The notes below the pieces were generated by a model that had not been told where the DNA came from, made no database searches, and saw nothing but the letters and a program-made list of their open reading frames with translations. Shown piece by piece: positions 33,629 through 45,712 of a stretch of DNA of 64,000 nt. Source of the stretch: Echinarachnius parma (taxonomy: Eukaryota; Echinodermata; Echinoidea; Clypeasteroida; Echinarachniidae); assembly GCA_037951105.1 (NCBI GenBank), contig JBAMJV010005509.1, positions 62,001 through 126,000 of the forward strand, written 5' to 3'. The position numbers and the translations under genes were made by a program. Numbering within the stretch: the stretch's first letter is position 1; the number at the start of each line of letters is the position of its first letter.

Positions 33629-33894
33629 GTTTGACTATTCCTTCGGGGAAATTTCAAGAACACGGTGTGTGCATGTTTTCAGGGCCACAATCAACTTGAG
33701 CTTATAGTGTTTTAGCCACAAAACATCAACAAATTCCCAAAATTTAAGCGTGGCACCATTAATTTCAAGAATCCATTCATTAACCAAAACTTGCAAAAAG
33801 TGGGTTTTGCACTTGTCACCTTCAACAACTAAGAACTCAGCGATGCGTGACATTACTGATTTAGGAAAGGTATCAAATTAAAGCTGAATAATTA

Positions 33895-34655
33895 CTCTTT
33901 ACATCAACATCTGATTGAAATTATGAGAATCTATCATTTTGAAATTACTGACCTTTGAATTTCGAGTACCTTTTTTTGATACACTCTGTATAGACGATTT
34001 AAAATTCAATCTTAAATTTCTCCATAATAAGGAACACATTTGAACAATTATTAACCCATTTCATTCTTCTGTTACCATATAAGCCAAACAACAAGGTACA
34101 AGATAAATGTGAAAGTCCACGTGATTTCGGTTTATTTTAAAAAGTTAATGGATCAATTTAAGCTCTCTCGATCTGACTCTCAAGGGTGAGAAGCCAAGGT
34201 ACAAGTTACAAGGGTAGGGCGAATTAGTCACGTATATAGTGGTCCGACTGATGGTGCGGGGAGGGGACGGGGGACGGGGGGGGGGGGGGGGCACACATTA
34301 TGCTTTTGTTTCATATCGTTAACATGGTTAAAGATTCCATCCTTATATATATCGTATTGTTTCGTTAAATTATCGGGGGTGGGGACATGCTTCTCGAAGC
34401 TAAGCCCCTAACATGCATAACAGTGGTGCCTTCATCATTCTCTCTCTCTCTCTCTTCTATTTTCCCAACACCCTAGCCCTTTCCCCCTACCATAGTCATA
34501 GAACCTTGTTCTTTCTCTGATTTTCTCTGTTTGTTGTTTTGCTTGTTCCATTTTGCTCTTTCCCTCTCCATCCTTTTGAATATATTTCCTCCTTCTCTCC
34601 TTTTCAAAATATCAAGCTATCCCTTTTGTAAATCTTTTTTCCCACGTTTAATAAT
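33895..34655. other. Spacer with simple repeats
   Basis: Contains a run of about 17 G at 34277-34293 and (TC)n at 34439-34455. No gene seen. Confidence 0.4.
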
Positions 34656-34659
34656 TTTT

Positions 34660-34945
34660 AGTCTTATAAGGTAGTTTTACTCATTAAAATGATTCAAAGT
34701 AATTAAAACATTAATGTTTTATATTTTCTTTGGGGACCTTGCTCTAACAAGCCCAGCTTCTTTAAGGTCTCCCCTTTCTTTCATGACTTGTGTAGAAGAA
34801 CACGTTTGTGTTGTATATTGACTAAATGTTGCACTTTAAACTATGCTTTATGCTGGTAATCTGTTCTTCCTGTTACTTATTCTATGTATAGTACAAATGT
34901 TTTGTGAAAGAAGGAAATAAATTAACCTTGAACCTAGAACCTTGA
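34660..34945 (+). mobile_element. LINE-like 3' tail
   Basis: T-rich UTR ending 'gaaataaattaaccttgaac' and a degenerate repeat 'ccttgaacctagaaccttga', typical of CR1-like tails. Confidence 0.5.
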
Positions 34946-34986
34946 ATACAATGTACATTATATATCACTTTCTGCCTAAATGTATA

Positions 34987-35802
34987 CACTGTAAAAAAAA
35001 AATTAAAAAAAAAGTATTTTTACAGTAGAAAAAATACAGATCGAACAAGCAAAGTACAAATACAGCGGATCATAAGTAAATTTAATTTGGCTGTAGTAAA
35101 AATACAGCAAAATGTGTTGTACATATGATATACAAATGAAATCTGTATTTCTAAAGCAGTTAATGAGTATACAAACATCAAAATGTCATTAAACTACACA
35201 CTGTGTGTAATTTTACTCTTCAGGTTGTTTAACAACGTTAATTTTACATCTTGTTGTTTTCTTGCGGAACACCCATGTAACAAAAATGGGGACATTGATT
35301 TTACAGACATTTTGCATTGATATTCAGTCATTCCTTTTCACAGTTACCTTAATATACCATTGCATTGCTGAAGCCTAACAACTGATATAATGTAATCAGA
35401 ACAAATTGGGAAAATGTTACAGTTGTGATTTAAATCATTGTAACTTAATTGTGAGTTATTTCACTGTTTAACCATAACAGAGTATTAAACACAAGTATAT
35501 ATAACAAGTATCCATAAGTCACATAGCATAATTGCCACAGCAAGTGTAAACATTACCCCTGTCATAGTGGTACTGACGTTTGACTGACGATCCTTTTGGC
35601 GAGGATTCGAATCTCGGCTAGGGTGAATTTTTTTCTTTTTTGTTTACTCTCGTGTAATTATAATCAACATGCAATTTGTAACAACAAATACATGAACTGT
35701 TTGTAGGAGAAAATAACAACCCACCTGTATGTTTACATCACTTTATTGCGACTCTGCTGACAGCAGATTTGCTGTAAAATTACAGAGATTTTTTTTACAG
35801 TG
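34987..35802. mobile_element. CACTG-type non-autonomous element with tRNA-like module
   Basis: Ends cactgtaaaaaaaa and ttttttttacagtg. The CACTG terminus resembles CACTA/EnSpm or Chapaev groups; the class is not settled. A tRNA-like stretch lies inside at 35562-35625. No protein frame. Confidence 0.65.
35562..35625 (+). ncRNA. tRNA-like sequence inside the CACTG element
   Basis: Has an A-box-like tagtggtactg and a B-box-like gaggattcgaatctc, with ends ccct and aggg that could pair. Stems are imperfect, so it is a tRNA-derived remnant at best, not a working tRNA. Confidence 0.35.
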
Positions 35803-36540
35803 TAAGATAATATAAAGTGCTTCAAAAATAGTATTAACAAATCGCATAAAACACAACTAAACATTAAGCCCGCCATCAAACATATTCCATATGAAGTTAG
35901 AATATAATTTGTGTCCATATTCATTTACATGCTACCCCTAATACGGAAGTAGTATTTTTTTATTTAAAAAATTGTTAAAACCGAACTAAAAAGACCATGC
36001 TCCCTAACAATAGAACTATCACGTTATGGTGTAAAAGTATTACAGTGGATAAGCCTTATTGTACTTCTCTCAAACAATGTAATATTCACTGAACGGGACG
36101 ATTGCAGAGTTGCTGAATACATTTTACAACACACAGAGTCGACAATGAGCAGAACTAATACAAGAAGTGATGGGCTGCGACGAATCAAAAAAACATTACT
36201 ATGATAATATTGCTTATGGTGTTATGGTCCACAATACAGTTGCCATGCATGTATAGAAATGTATACAAAGATTTTAAGAATTTATGCCAGAATAGTTCCG
36301 TAATACGTTTTTACGTTGTAGGCATTATGGGAACCAAATTAGAAAACGAAACGTCGTTCTAACAATACAAGCCCTATTTATGGAAAGCTTTCTGGGGAAA
36401 GGCTGTGAAATCGGGGGATTTTGACGATGATCAGAAAGGGGATTTTCTTAATGTGAAGAGACAATATTGAATGAATGATGATATGCCCTCAATGGAACGT
36501 CTCTTCCTTCTACATACTATTATACTAATATTACTCATCC
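35803..36540. other. Spacer without recognised features
   Basis: AT-rich. No convincing frame, inverted repeat or tandem repeat seen. Confidence 0.35.
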
Positions 36541-37045
<505 letters not shown>

Positions 37046-37811
37046 ACTAATATATAACAACTATAACAATGCCATCTGCACCGTACCCTCACTCAATAGT
37101 ATTATCAACATCACATGCATCTTCATCATTCCCCCTTCTGTTGTTGTTTCTTTTTCTTCTGCCTCTTTTTCATCACTACCGTCACTCTCCATTTTCACCA
37201 TCGCAACTACCACCCTGACCACCACCACCACCACCATCATCACCCGTCATTTTCATCATCAGCAGCAGCAGTTGCAGCATAATCAATAGCATCAGCAATA
37301 ACAATACATTATGAACATATCAATATCATTTGGCTGATGGGACTCATTATTGATTTAATTTGTTTCGATTTGATTGATATTATTTCCATACTTTTGTTCA
37401 ATATACAAAGTATACTGAAACTGTCTCCGGCGCCAGGACTCGAAGAGTCAGACCTGGGTGTAAGACCTAACTCTCTATCCTTGATGTAAATATGAAGAGT
37501 TTGGTTTCGAAATTACATTTCTCTATGTTGGTCAACTTGAAATAAATGTGTTGTAAACCATATGTTTCGATATTATATAGTTTTCATGAGGTAAGATGCT
37601 GTTTGGAAAAGATGAGAGGAAAAACAAATTATGGTTTATGTTCTTAAAAGAAGTTTACTCACGCATGCAGATAAATGATTATCTCTCTAAAGAAGGAAAA
37701 CAGACACTGCATAATTTACCAAATGCTTTAAAAATGTACTTCTAGTTTGTAACCAATCATAAAAGGTATATGACTTGTAAATTTATATGAAATGTGCAGT
37801 AATGAATAAAT
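37046..37811. other. Spacer before the duplicated unit
   Basis: No gene seen. The part after about 37550 resembles R1 copy 1 near 3600-3660 (gaggtaagatgctgttt), so R1 may extend left of the duplicated unit. Confidence 0.4.
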
Positions 37812-37965
37812 GCCGAGAAGGGGAAAGAAAAAAAAAAAAATGCTGTTTTGAGATTTAAAAATTGAACAAATTGAAAAAATTGTAAACATCACGGACATTA
37901 CATATGGAAAATAATGCACTAAGAGTACAATTTAATCAGTTTGATCGCACTTTATGATATTTATA

Positions 37966-38104
37966 TAATATTGACTGGCCTTGAGGGGGATACGACATAA
38001 TATTGCCTGAACTAGATTCATATTGCCCGAGTCGAAGACGAGGGCAATATGGATCCTAGTGAAGGCAATATATGTCGTATCCCCCGAAAGAGCCAGTCAA
38101 TATC
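37966..38104. mobile_element. Hairpin element FB-B, copy 2
   Basis: Arms taatattgactggcc and complement fold over 'gggggatacgac' and 'atattgcc' blocks. The apex cccgagtcgaagacgaggg is at 38026-38044. Absent from R1 copy 1. Confidence 0.85.
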
Positions 38105-38108
38105 ATTA

Positions 38109-38466
38109 TTATTACCCATATCAGACATATTGAGCAGTAACGGAAATTAGTAAAATGTGATACCAAAACCAAGTCTCTGCTTGATAATTGTCACAAGTAC
38201 GGCTGCGGCTTGTTTCGTGTACACACCAATGACAAATCACTATCGCGAGATTTTTCCCGCGGGCCAGTTCACTTTGTAAAATTTCGACTACGAATCGAGA
38301 AGTGACCGGATGTCATATTCCCCTCTTTTTTAACACGTAAATCCCATAGGCTTTTGTGAAAGAGGGGAATATGGGAAATATTCCCCTATTTCACCTGCTG
38401 GCACTTGAAACGAGGGGAATATGATTTTGTAAAACCACAGCTCAGATGTCTGATATGGGTAATAAT
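38109..38466. mobile_element. Foldback element FB-G
   Basis: Inverted ends ttattacccatatcagacat and atgtctgatatgggtaataa. The interior contains inverted 'cccctctt/aagaggggaatatg' blocks. It directly follows FB-B; both are repeated in U2. Confidence 0.75.
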
Positions 38467-39137
38467 TAACTATCTCCTTCTTCTCCAAGTAAGTTCTAGT
38501 TAAATCTGTATTGATTATTGAAACATGCATGTTCAAATTGAGCGAGGAATTGAGTTTTACAAATAATTCAGAGTACAGACTTAAAGTTCACTATCTGATA
38601 ACTGGACAAACTATCAAATATTTTTGGTCATGCCCTTGATATATTATATGATATCACATTCTAGCTTTAAAAATGAATTTTGAACTAAACTGAATAAAAA
38701 CGCATGCTTCTACAAAAACTTGTATATCTAGAGAACGTCACGGACATTAATTACACATCAATGTTGTAAGAATCGAGATTTTATCAAATAACAGTTGAAA
38801 AGTAGAGACTTTCACACAATTTTCTTTTTTTTCCTGTATAGATACTAGTATAGTATTTAAAAGAAACCCTATATACTAGACCCTATGAGTAGAATTATTG
38901 TTACGAAGTGATTAATATTTTTAATTTTAATTTTTACAAACAATGCATGCAAATATCATCATTTTTGGTGGTAATACATACAAATTTTGCCCAACTTCAA
39001 TGGCGAAAACAATAAAAAATTCTGCATTCAATTTCAAAATGTCTTCATTATGTCATTAACAGTATGGTCCTTCCTCAATTTTGTCACCTTATCATGCCTA
39101 GGGTAACATTTTTCGTGGAATTGCCCAAATGACTTAC

Positions 39138-39193
39138 CTTAGTTCGCGAGTTGAAGAGGCTGGTCCGTCTATTCGGTTTGAACTCTAGAGTAG
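39138..39193 (-). CDS. Exon-like 56-nt sequence in U1
   Basis: On the minus strand it is bounded by the acceptor ctgctttacag and the strong donor aag|gtaagt. One frame is open through all 18 codons (TLEFKPNRRTSLFNSRTK). The copy in U2 differs by a single base, which is silent in that frame. It could be an upstream exon of the MIB2-like gene or of an unseen gene. Function unknown. Confidence 0.4.
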
Positions 39194-40008
39194 CTGTAAA
39201 GCAGTTTCGATAAATCATTAGGAAAGAAGAGAATACAATATCGTTTGAACAATATCATATCATGCAAAAATCATGCAGATAACATTATACTGTGTTCAAG
39301 AGCAGACTGCATGCAGTATGAAAGGCGTTTGTTCCAAAATCGACTTGAACTTGACGCTTATTATTGCTTATATAGAATTTGACGCACGAAACGAGCAGTA
39401 TCCCAATATTTTGGGTGGCTAGGAATGTCCAAGTATGTGTTTGCGTTTATGGGGCTCCATTGGGGCCTTGCATTTTGTGACCGAAACCAATGCATGTGTT
39501 GAGCAACGGGGGAGATTTGTGATTGGGGTGGGGTGAGGGTGGGGAGGGGGGATGGCACATATATTTCCTTTGGGGTGCATGCTTCGCCCTTGTTTGTAAT
39601 ACTACATTTGCCCCGGCGCCAAATGCTAAATAGGGCAAATGTTAATGGTTTTACTAGGGGTTTTGTTTATGAAAAATGGCCTAGTGAATTTGCAACGGGG
39701 ACAAATACCATGCCACGACACGTTTAGCGTGATAGTAGCAGGTGGAAGGGGGGGGGGGGGGGGGCAGAGGGTTGATTGCCCCCTACGCAGTAGTAATCAT
39801 TGTTCACATGATGCCCCATTCCCTTTCCTCGATCGTATCGTCAGGTTCGCGTCGATTTTGACACACATCGCCGCTCATACTCACACAAGCAATAGTTCTG
39901 TCATTGGGGGTTTTGGGAAGCGGAGGGAAAACCCGGACAGGTAGCCTATTCATTGCGCATGGGCGTTCTTTTGTGTACTGGCAGCCGAGAAAAAATAAGT
40001 CCTCTATA

Positions 40009-40408
40009 CAGTACAGAAGCCATGACGTCATAAAAACACCTTTTTTATTTTCAAATTTGGACTTCATTTTTAGAAAGAGCATCACAAATAATGTCAAAAT
40101 ACCGAAAATCAAAGGAATAGGTTACGTATTGGCTGATATATGCCCATCCGAATGAATTTTACTTCAATGGGCAATCAGTGTTATAAAGCACTGGTTCCTA
40201 AATTTATGAACCAGTGCACTATAACACTGATTGCCTATTGACAAAAAAATAATTCGGATGGGCATATCTCAGCCTATACGTAACATATTCCTTTGAATTT
40301 CGGTATTTGGACATTATTTGTTATGCTCTTTCTGAAAATGAATTCCAAATTTGAAAATTCAAAAAAAAATGTTTATGACATCATTTATGACATCACACTT
40401 CACCACTC
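40009..40408. mobile_element. Foldback MITE FB-A, copy 2
   Basis: 400 bp, inverted relative to copy 1, ends cagtacagaagccatgacgt and acacttcaccactc, with tata on both sides (40005-40008, 40409-40412). U2 has the uninterrupted site near 50975-50985. Centre palindrome at about 40185-40210. Confidence 0.9.
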
Positions 40409-40440
40409 TATAATAATCGATGGGTTTACAATACCATAGC

Positions 40441-40686
40441 TGTGCTGATAGTATTAAGGTCTGATATTATAGACTAGTAAGATATCGGACATCGTCGATA
40501 TCGATGTCCGTATACTCGATATTGCGTGTGTACTGTAAGCACTGCATTCCATGGCAGAAGACATGTGACTTCATTATGGCTGACTGCGATCAGTAGCGAC
40601 GTCGTGTTTATCATGAATAAAGATTCACACCTGAAATGACTTTGTACTCGACCATTATTGATTAGCATACATCAAATAACATTGCA
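40441..40686 (+). repeat. 5' LTR of the gypsy-type element
   Basis: Starts tgtgctgata and ends aacattgca. Holds a 9-bp inverted repeat cggacatcg/cgatgtccg (40486-40494, 40502-40510) and AATAAA at 40616-40621. No clear TATA box was identified. Confidence 0.95.
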
Positions 40687-41028
40687 TGGTGTCAGAGTTG
40701 AGGATCCGCTTTGGAAAATGACGTTTCTGAGGGGAGAAAGTGAAGTTTGAACCCGAAAATAAGGTGAAGACGTTTCAGTTTTTTCGCATGCAATACTCGT
40801 AACACGTAGGGAACGAAGCCACTACGTACAATCAATACACTAAACCTTGTACACACGGTTGTCTATGGCAATACAGTATACATAACATGACTGATTCAGC
40901 GTGGAATGTCGTTGTGCGTAAGACATACTAACCTCCATGAAATTGCTTGTATCGTTATTTTGACTGGGTTTTAAAGTACCGCAGCAGTAAAATAAGTTAT
41001 TAAAGAATTGTTCTGAGAGGGTGAAAGA

Positions 41029-43191
41029 GTGAGATTGATTATGGCGACTAGTCTTAGCCAACCAGATTCATTGGATTTGAGTGGAAATCTAGCAGAGAAT
41101 TGGAAGCGTTTCAAGCAGAGGTTTGATTTGTTCAATGTTGCTAGTGGAATGTCGCAGAAAGATGATAAATGCCAGACTTCTATGTTTCTTCATGTCGTTG
41201 GGGATGGCGCCCTAGACATATACAATACGTTTGTGTTCGCCGAAGAGGGTGATGAGATGAAACTTGAGAAAGTCATTGAGCAGTTTGAGAAATATTGCAT
41301 GCCAAAACGCAATGTGACGTATGAAAGACATAGATTCTTCACGAGGTCACAGTGTGAAAGTGAAACGATTGATCAGTATGCTACAGAGTTGAGACATCGC
41401 GCACAGTCGTGTGAGTTCGGAGATTTGACAAACAGTTTGATTCAGGATAGAATTATCTGTGGAATGCTGGATAATGGGGTCCGTGAACGTCTATTGAGGC
41501 ACGATGCGTTGACACTCGATAAGACATTGCAGCTATGTCGTGCTGCTGAAACTACTCGAGCTCAAGCCAATGAGTTGAGTTCAAAGGATGAGGTCTTCGT
41601 CGATGCTCTAGGAAGTAAGAAAAGGTTCTCTTCCAGGTCTCAGCAGAGTTTCAGGCAAGGTGAAGTTCATAGGCCACGTCAGGGTCAGGATTCAAGGCCG
41701 AAACAGAATTCAAGGAGTACATGTGGTAGATGTGGAAATTTCCATGGTTCGATTGGATGTCCGGCTCAAGGTCAAGTTTGCAGGAAATGTGGTAGGAATA
41801 ATCACTTCGCAAAGTGTTGTAGAACACCGGTTGACAGAGTAATCAATGAGTTGCAGAATCTGGAGGTCGAAGATGATTTCTATGTTGATGTCGTAGAGGC
41901 AGAGAAATCAAGTGACGAGTGGAAGGTCAATGTGATTGTCAATGATAAACCAGTAGAATTCAAGTTGGATACTGGCGCTCAGACAAATCTAGTTCCGGAA
42001 TCAGTGTATCAGAGTTTGAAACCTAAACCAAAGTTGCATCCGGCGCGTGTGAGGTTGACAGGGTACAGCGGAGTAACCATCCCGGTCAAGGGACGTTGTT
42101 TTGTACAGGTTCAGTACAAAGGTTCAACTCACACCATGGACTTTCTAGTGACTCCAGGAGAAAGACAACCGTTGCTAGGACTACAAGCATGTGATGCGCT
42201 ACAGCTTGTAAAAAGAGTCTTGAATGTCAAGACAGAATCGCGACATGTGGTCGACGATTACCAAGACGTGTTTCAAGGGCAAGGATGTGTGCCAGGCAAG
42301 CATCACATCACACTAAACAAGGATGAAAGACCCATTGAACACGCATGTAGGAAAGTGTCATCCAACAGACGGAAACAGTTTGTTGAAGAAACAAAGAAAG
42401 ACAAGACACTACAGCAGCTGTTAGGAGTCATCAAAGATGGCTGGCCTGAATCAAAACAGCAGTGTCCAGTAGCTATCAGAGAGTACTGGAACATCAGAGG
42501 TGAGCTATCTGAAGCTCAAGGCTTGATACTCAAAGGCAACAAGATTGTTGTACCAGCATCGATGAGGCATCAGATGCTGAGTCAGATCCATGAGGGTCAC
42601 CAGGGCATTGAAAAGTGCAAGAGACGTGCAAGAGTTGTCTTGTATTGGCCCAGAATCAATCAAGATGTTGCGAAAATGGTACAAAATTGCCATTCGTGCC
42701 TGAGGTACAAGCCAAAACAGCAGAACCTGCCCATGTGGGACAATGATTCCACGCACGTCGATCCTCAAACGGTGAGGAAAAGGAAGGAAGGGCAGAAAGC
42801 AAAACAAAAGAGACACTATGACCAACACGCTCGAGACCTACCAGAGTTCAGCGTAGGAGATCATGTCAGACTGCAAGACATGCAGAACAATCGTTGGTCA
42901 CAACACGGGGTCATCAGGACCAGGCTGCCAAATCGTTCATATTTGGTACAGCTCGACAACGGCGAGATTCGACGACGAAATCGACGTCATATTCGACCGG
43001 CGCCACAACGCAGAGATGAGGGAATCATCGCAGCGCAGACGGACAGCGAATCCGAGGACGTCGCAGTCAACGATGACGACAACCACGCACGACGAGGTGA
43101 TCGACCAGCGTCGCCAGGACCACCAGCGTCATCATACAGGACCACCAGGAGTGGACGACCTGTCAAGCCCCCAGAGCGCTTGGATCTTTAA
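41029..43191 (+). CDS. Fused Gag-protease-integrase-end polyprotein of the gypsy-type element
   Basis: 720 codons; the second Met at 41041 is an equally likely start. Gag occupies about 5-230. Two zinc knuckles follow: CGRCGNFHGSIGC (C232, CX2CX3HX4C) and CRKCGRNNHFAKC (C251, CX2CX4HX4C). The aspartic protease motif is LDTGA with D314. Family order then expects reverse transcriptase and RNase H, but after residue 444 the frame passes straight to a pre-integrase segment and the integrase zinc domain (H521, H524, C554, C557; VLYWPRINQDV). It then jumps to an integrase C-terminal segment (VGDHVRLQDMQNNRWSQHG) and an acidic/basic tail. The DDE core is missing. The frame is intact despite both losses, so the deleted form seems to be maintained or very young. 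Confidence 0.92.
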   Translation: MRLIMATSLSQPDSLDLSGNLAENWKRFKQRFDLFNVASGMSQKDDKCQTSMFLHVVGDGALDIYNTFVFAEEGDEMKLEKVIEQFEKYCMPKRNVTYERHRFFTRSQCESETIDQYATELRHRAQSCEFGDLTNSLIQDRIICGMLDNGVRERLLRHDALTLDKTLQLCRAAETTRAQANELSSKDEVFVDALGSKKRFSSRSQQSFRQGEVHRPRQGQDSRPKQNSRSTCGRCGNFHGSIGCPAQGQVCRKCGRNNHFAKCCRTPVDRVINELQNLEVEDDFYVDVVEAEKSSDEWKVNVIVNDKPVEFKLDTGAQTNLVPESVYQSLKPKPKLHPARVRLTGYSGVTIPVKGRCFVQVQYKGSTHTMDFLVTPGERQPLLGLQACDALQLVKRVLNVKTESRHVVDDYQDVFQGQGCVPGKHHITLNKDERPIEHACRKVSSNRRKQFVEETKKDKTLQQLLGVIKDGWPESKQQCPVAIREYWNIRGELSEAQGLILKGNKIVVPASMRHQMLSQIHEGHQGIEKCKRRARVVLYWPRINQDVAKMVQNCHSCLRYKPKQQNLPMWDNDSTHVDPQTVRKRKEGQKAKQKRHYDQHARDLPEFSVGDHVRLQDMQNNRWSQHGVIRTRLPNRSYLVQLDNGEIRRRNRRHIRPAPQRRDEGIIAAQTDSESEDVAVNDDDNHARRGDRPASPGPPASSYRTTRSGRPVKPPERLDL

Positions 43192-43553
43192 GATTTAGGA
43201 TAAACAGAACTTAAAGAACATAGACATTACAAAAAAGATGCATGTTCCATGTTTGGATTTTAAAGAGAAACATGGGCAAGAGTTTAAAAGGACTATTGAA
43301 ATAGCACTTATGAAATTTATAATGGTTATGTTTAACAATGTTGTTCTGTTCTCTCCACAGATGTCTGGATGAAGACTTTAAGATGGACTGAGTTATAGAG
43401 TTCACAAGATTGGAGTCAAATAAGTCATATGATTTGTATTTGTAAATGTTTAAACAAATATGCATTGAATGAATAGGTTTTTAAAGATAAGTAAATTGAA
43501 ACATATAGAAACTCACACAATTATAAAGATATTGGATTGTTTAATATGCTTAA

Positions 43554-43649
43554 AGTTTAAAGGTGATAAAGAAACAAAAAATGATTCAGTAAAATGCATG
43601 TAGTTTAAAGGTGATAAAGAAACAAAAAATGATTCAGTAAAATGCATGT
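43554..43649. repeat. Two tandem 48-bp units in the element's 3' UTR
   Basis: 'agtttaaaggtgataaagaa' starts at 43554 and again at 43602; the two 48-bp units look identical. Confidence 0.9.
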
Positions 43650-43697
43650 ATTATAATTGTGTAAAAAGAAAGGAAACCTTCTTTAAAGAAAGGGAGG

Positions 43698-43943
43698 TGT
43701 GCTGATAGTATTAAGGTCTGATATTATAGACTAGTAAGATATCGGACATCGTCGATATCGATGTCCGTATACTCGATATTGCGTGTGTACTGTAAGCACT
43801 GCATTCCATGGCAGAAGACATGTGACTTCATTATGGCTGACTGCGATCAGTAGCGACGTCGTGTTTATCATGAATAAAGATTCACACCTGAAATGACTTT
43901 GTACTCGACCATTATTGATTAGCATACATCAAATAACATTGCA
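43698..43943 (+). repeat. 3' LTR of the gypsy-type element
   Basis: Identical by eye to the 5' LTR over all 246 bases. Its AATAAA would serve as the polyadenylation signal. Confidence 0.95.
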
Positions 43944-44782
43944 ATAGCATAGGCGAGAAGGGGAAAGAAAAAAAAAAGATGCTGTTTTGAGATTTAAAAT
44001 TTGAAACAAATTGAAAAAATTGTAAACATCACGGACATTACATATGGAAAATAATGCACTAAGAGTACAATTTAATCAGTTTGATCGCACTTTATGATAT
44101 TTATATAATATTGACTGGCCTTGAGGGGGATACGACATAATATTGCCTGAACTAGATTCATATTGCCCGAGTAGAAGACGAGGGCAATATGGATCCTAGT
44201 GAAGGCAATATATGTCGTATCCCCCGAAAGAGCCAGTCAATATCATTATTATTACCCATATCAGACATATTGAGCAGTAACGGAAATTAGTAAAATGTGA
44301 TACCAAAACCAAGTCTCTGCTTGATAATTGTCACAAGTACGGCTGCGGCTTGTTTCGTGTACACACCAATGACAAATCACTATCGCGAGATTTTTCCCGC
44401 GGGCCAGTTCACTTTGTAAAATTTCGACTACGAATCGTGAAGTGCCCGGATGTCATATTCCCCTCTTTTTTAACACGTAAATCCCATAGGCTTTTGTGAA
44501 AGAGAGGAATATGGGAAATATTCCCCTATTTCACCTGCTGGCACTTGAAACGAGGGGAATATGATTTTGTAAAACCACAGCTCAGATGTCTGATATGGGT
44601 AATAATTAAGTATCTCCTTCTTCTCCAAGTAAGTTCTAGTTAAATCTGTATTGATTATTGAAACATGCATGTTCAAATTGAGCGAGGAATTGAGTTTTAC
44701 AAATAATTCAGAGTACAGACTTAAAGTTCACCATCTGATAACTGGACAAACTATCAGATATTTTTGGTCATGCCCTTGATAT

Positions 44783-45712
44783 TGTTACGAATTTTCATGA
44801 TCGTATTTGCAAAGTATTGGACAATTATACCTGACCTGTAGTAAATGAATGTATAAATGTGTTTCGTCGTTGATTCATGTTTAGTCAGACCTCCACTATC
44901 TCGCTTCCCCTCTCTCTTTTTCCTTTGATTCCCATCCCTCAGTTTCTCGCCCTCCCGCGTGGGTCGTATTACTCTCGCTTATCGTCTTGTTTTGGAATCA
45001 GAACAAGTGGCCCTCTCTGTCCTACCAGATACCACTTTCCTTTCCTAAATGTTGACATTCTCTTGCTCATGCTCTGAATTCCAGAAATTCCCCCATTCCA
45101 TAATATTTTGGTGTTTTATCTTATTCTTTGTTTTAGAAAGAATGCTATGTTTTATATGAAGTTGAAGTATGTGTAAAACAAAGCAATGTTTCTTATGATG
45201 TTGAGATATTTGAAATACCTTACATATTTGTCGAAGACTTCAACATATCTCTACTTTCTTGTAAAGTGTATAAATACTTGACTTTTCCTAAATGAGGTGG
45301 TGAGTTGTACGATAGTTAGTTGTACAGGGGAGTTCGTTAGTTGTACCAGAGAGCCCGTAGTCAGTGTGGATTGGAGTTAGCTATAACCATGGGTTAGGGC
45401 GAGTTTAGTTACGTTTTTGAGCTAGTTCTGATCTGCGTTCTCCGCAGCCTACATGTATTAATCCCACATTCATGTCAACCCCTATGTGGTATGTACTTGT
45501 GAATAAACTCAAGCAGTTATATTTCAGAACTTGAATCCTCATTTATTATTATCTCCTTGCGTTGGATTATCTGAGGCACGCTACCGTGATTGATTGCGAA
45601 CCTGTGTGATTGCTAAGTGAAATGAACGTATTAATTTAAAGACACACAATACCTCATCATTATCTTCATCATCTTCATCCCAAACATTTGTCATCACCCG
45701 ACATTTGTAACA
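44783..45712 (+). repeat. 5' LTR of the 4.8-kb element
   Basis: TATA box tataaata at 45269-45276 and AATAAA at 45502-45507, so U3, R and U5 can be placed. The frame 44877-45077 is shared by both LTRs and is not coding by any recognised family. Confidence 0.93.

Larger units (their letters stand above)
37812..40440. repeat. Duplicated unit U1
   Basis: From 'gccgagaaggggaaag' to 'ataccatagc' it matches 43949-51005, apart from insertions on each side. It contains R1 sequence, hairpin FB-B, foldback FB-G, an exon-like sequence and FB-A copy 2. The last is missing in the other unit and so arrived after the duplication. Confidence 0.9.
40441..43943 (+). mobile_element. Ty3/gypsy-type LTR retrotransposon lacking reverse transcriptase
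   Basis: 246-bp LTRs at both ends (TG...CA) look identical. The 5-bp target duplication atagc is at 40436-40440 and 43944-43948. A primer-binding-like tggtgtcagagttgagg starts directly after the first LTR, and a purine tract aaagaaagggagg precedes the second. The only long frame joins Gag, protease and integrase ends. It inserted at the U1/U2 junction. Identical LTRs mean a recent insertion, presumably driven by proteins from a full-length relative. Confidence 0.95.

Noticed and set aside
39804..40112. 102-codon minus-strand frame in U1
   Set aside because: Spans the edge of FB-A, which is absent from U2; it is a chance frame.
40474..40668. 64-codon minus-strand frame present in both 246-bp LTRs
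   Set aside because: LTR sequence copied twice, antisense to the element.
44877..45077. 66-codon frame repeated in both long LTRs
   Set aside because: Identity follows from LTR identity; it resembles no protein and lies in U3.
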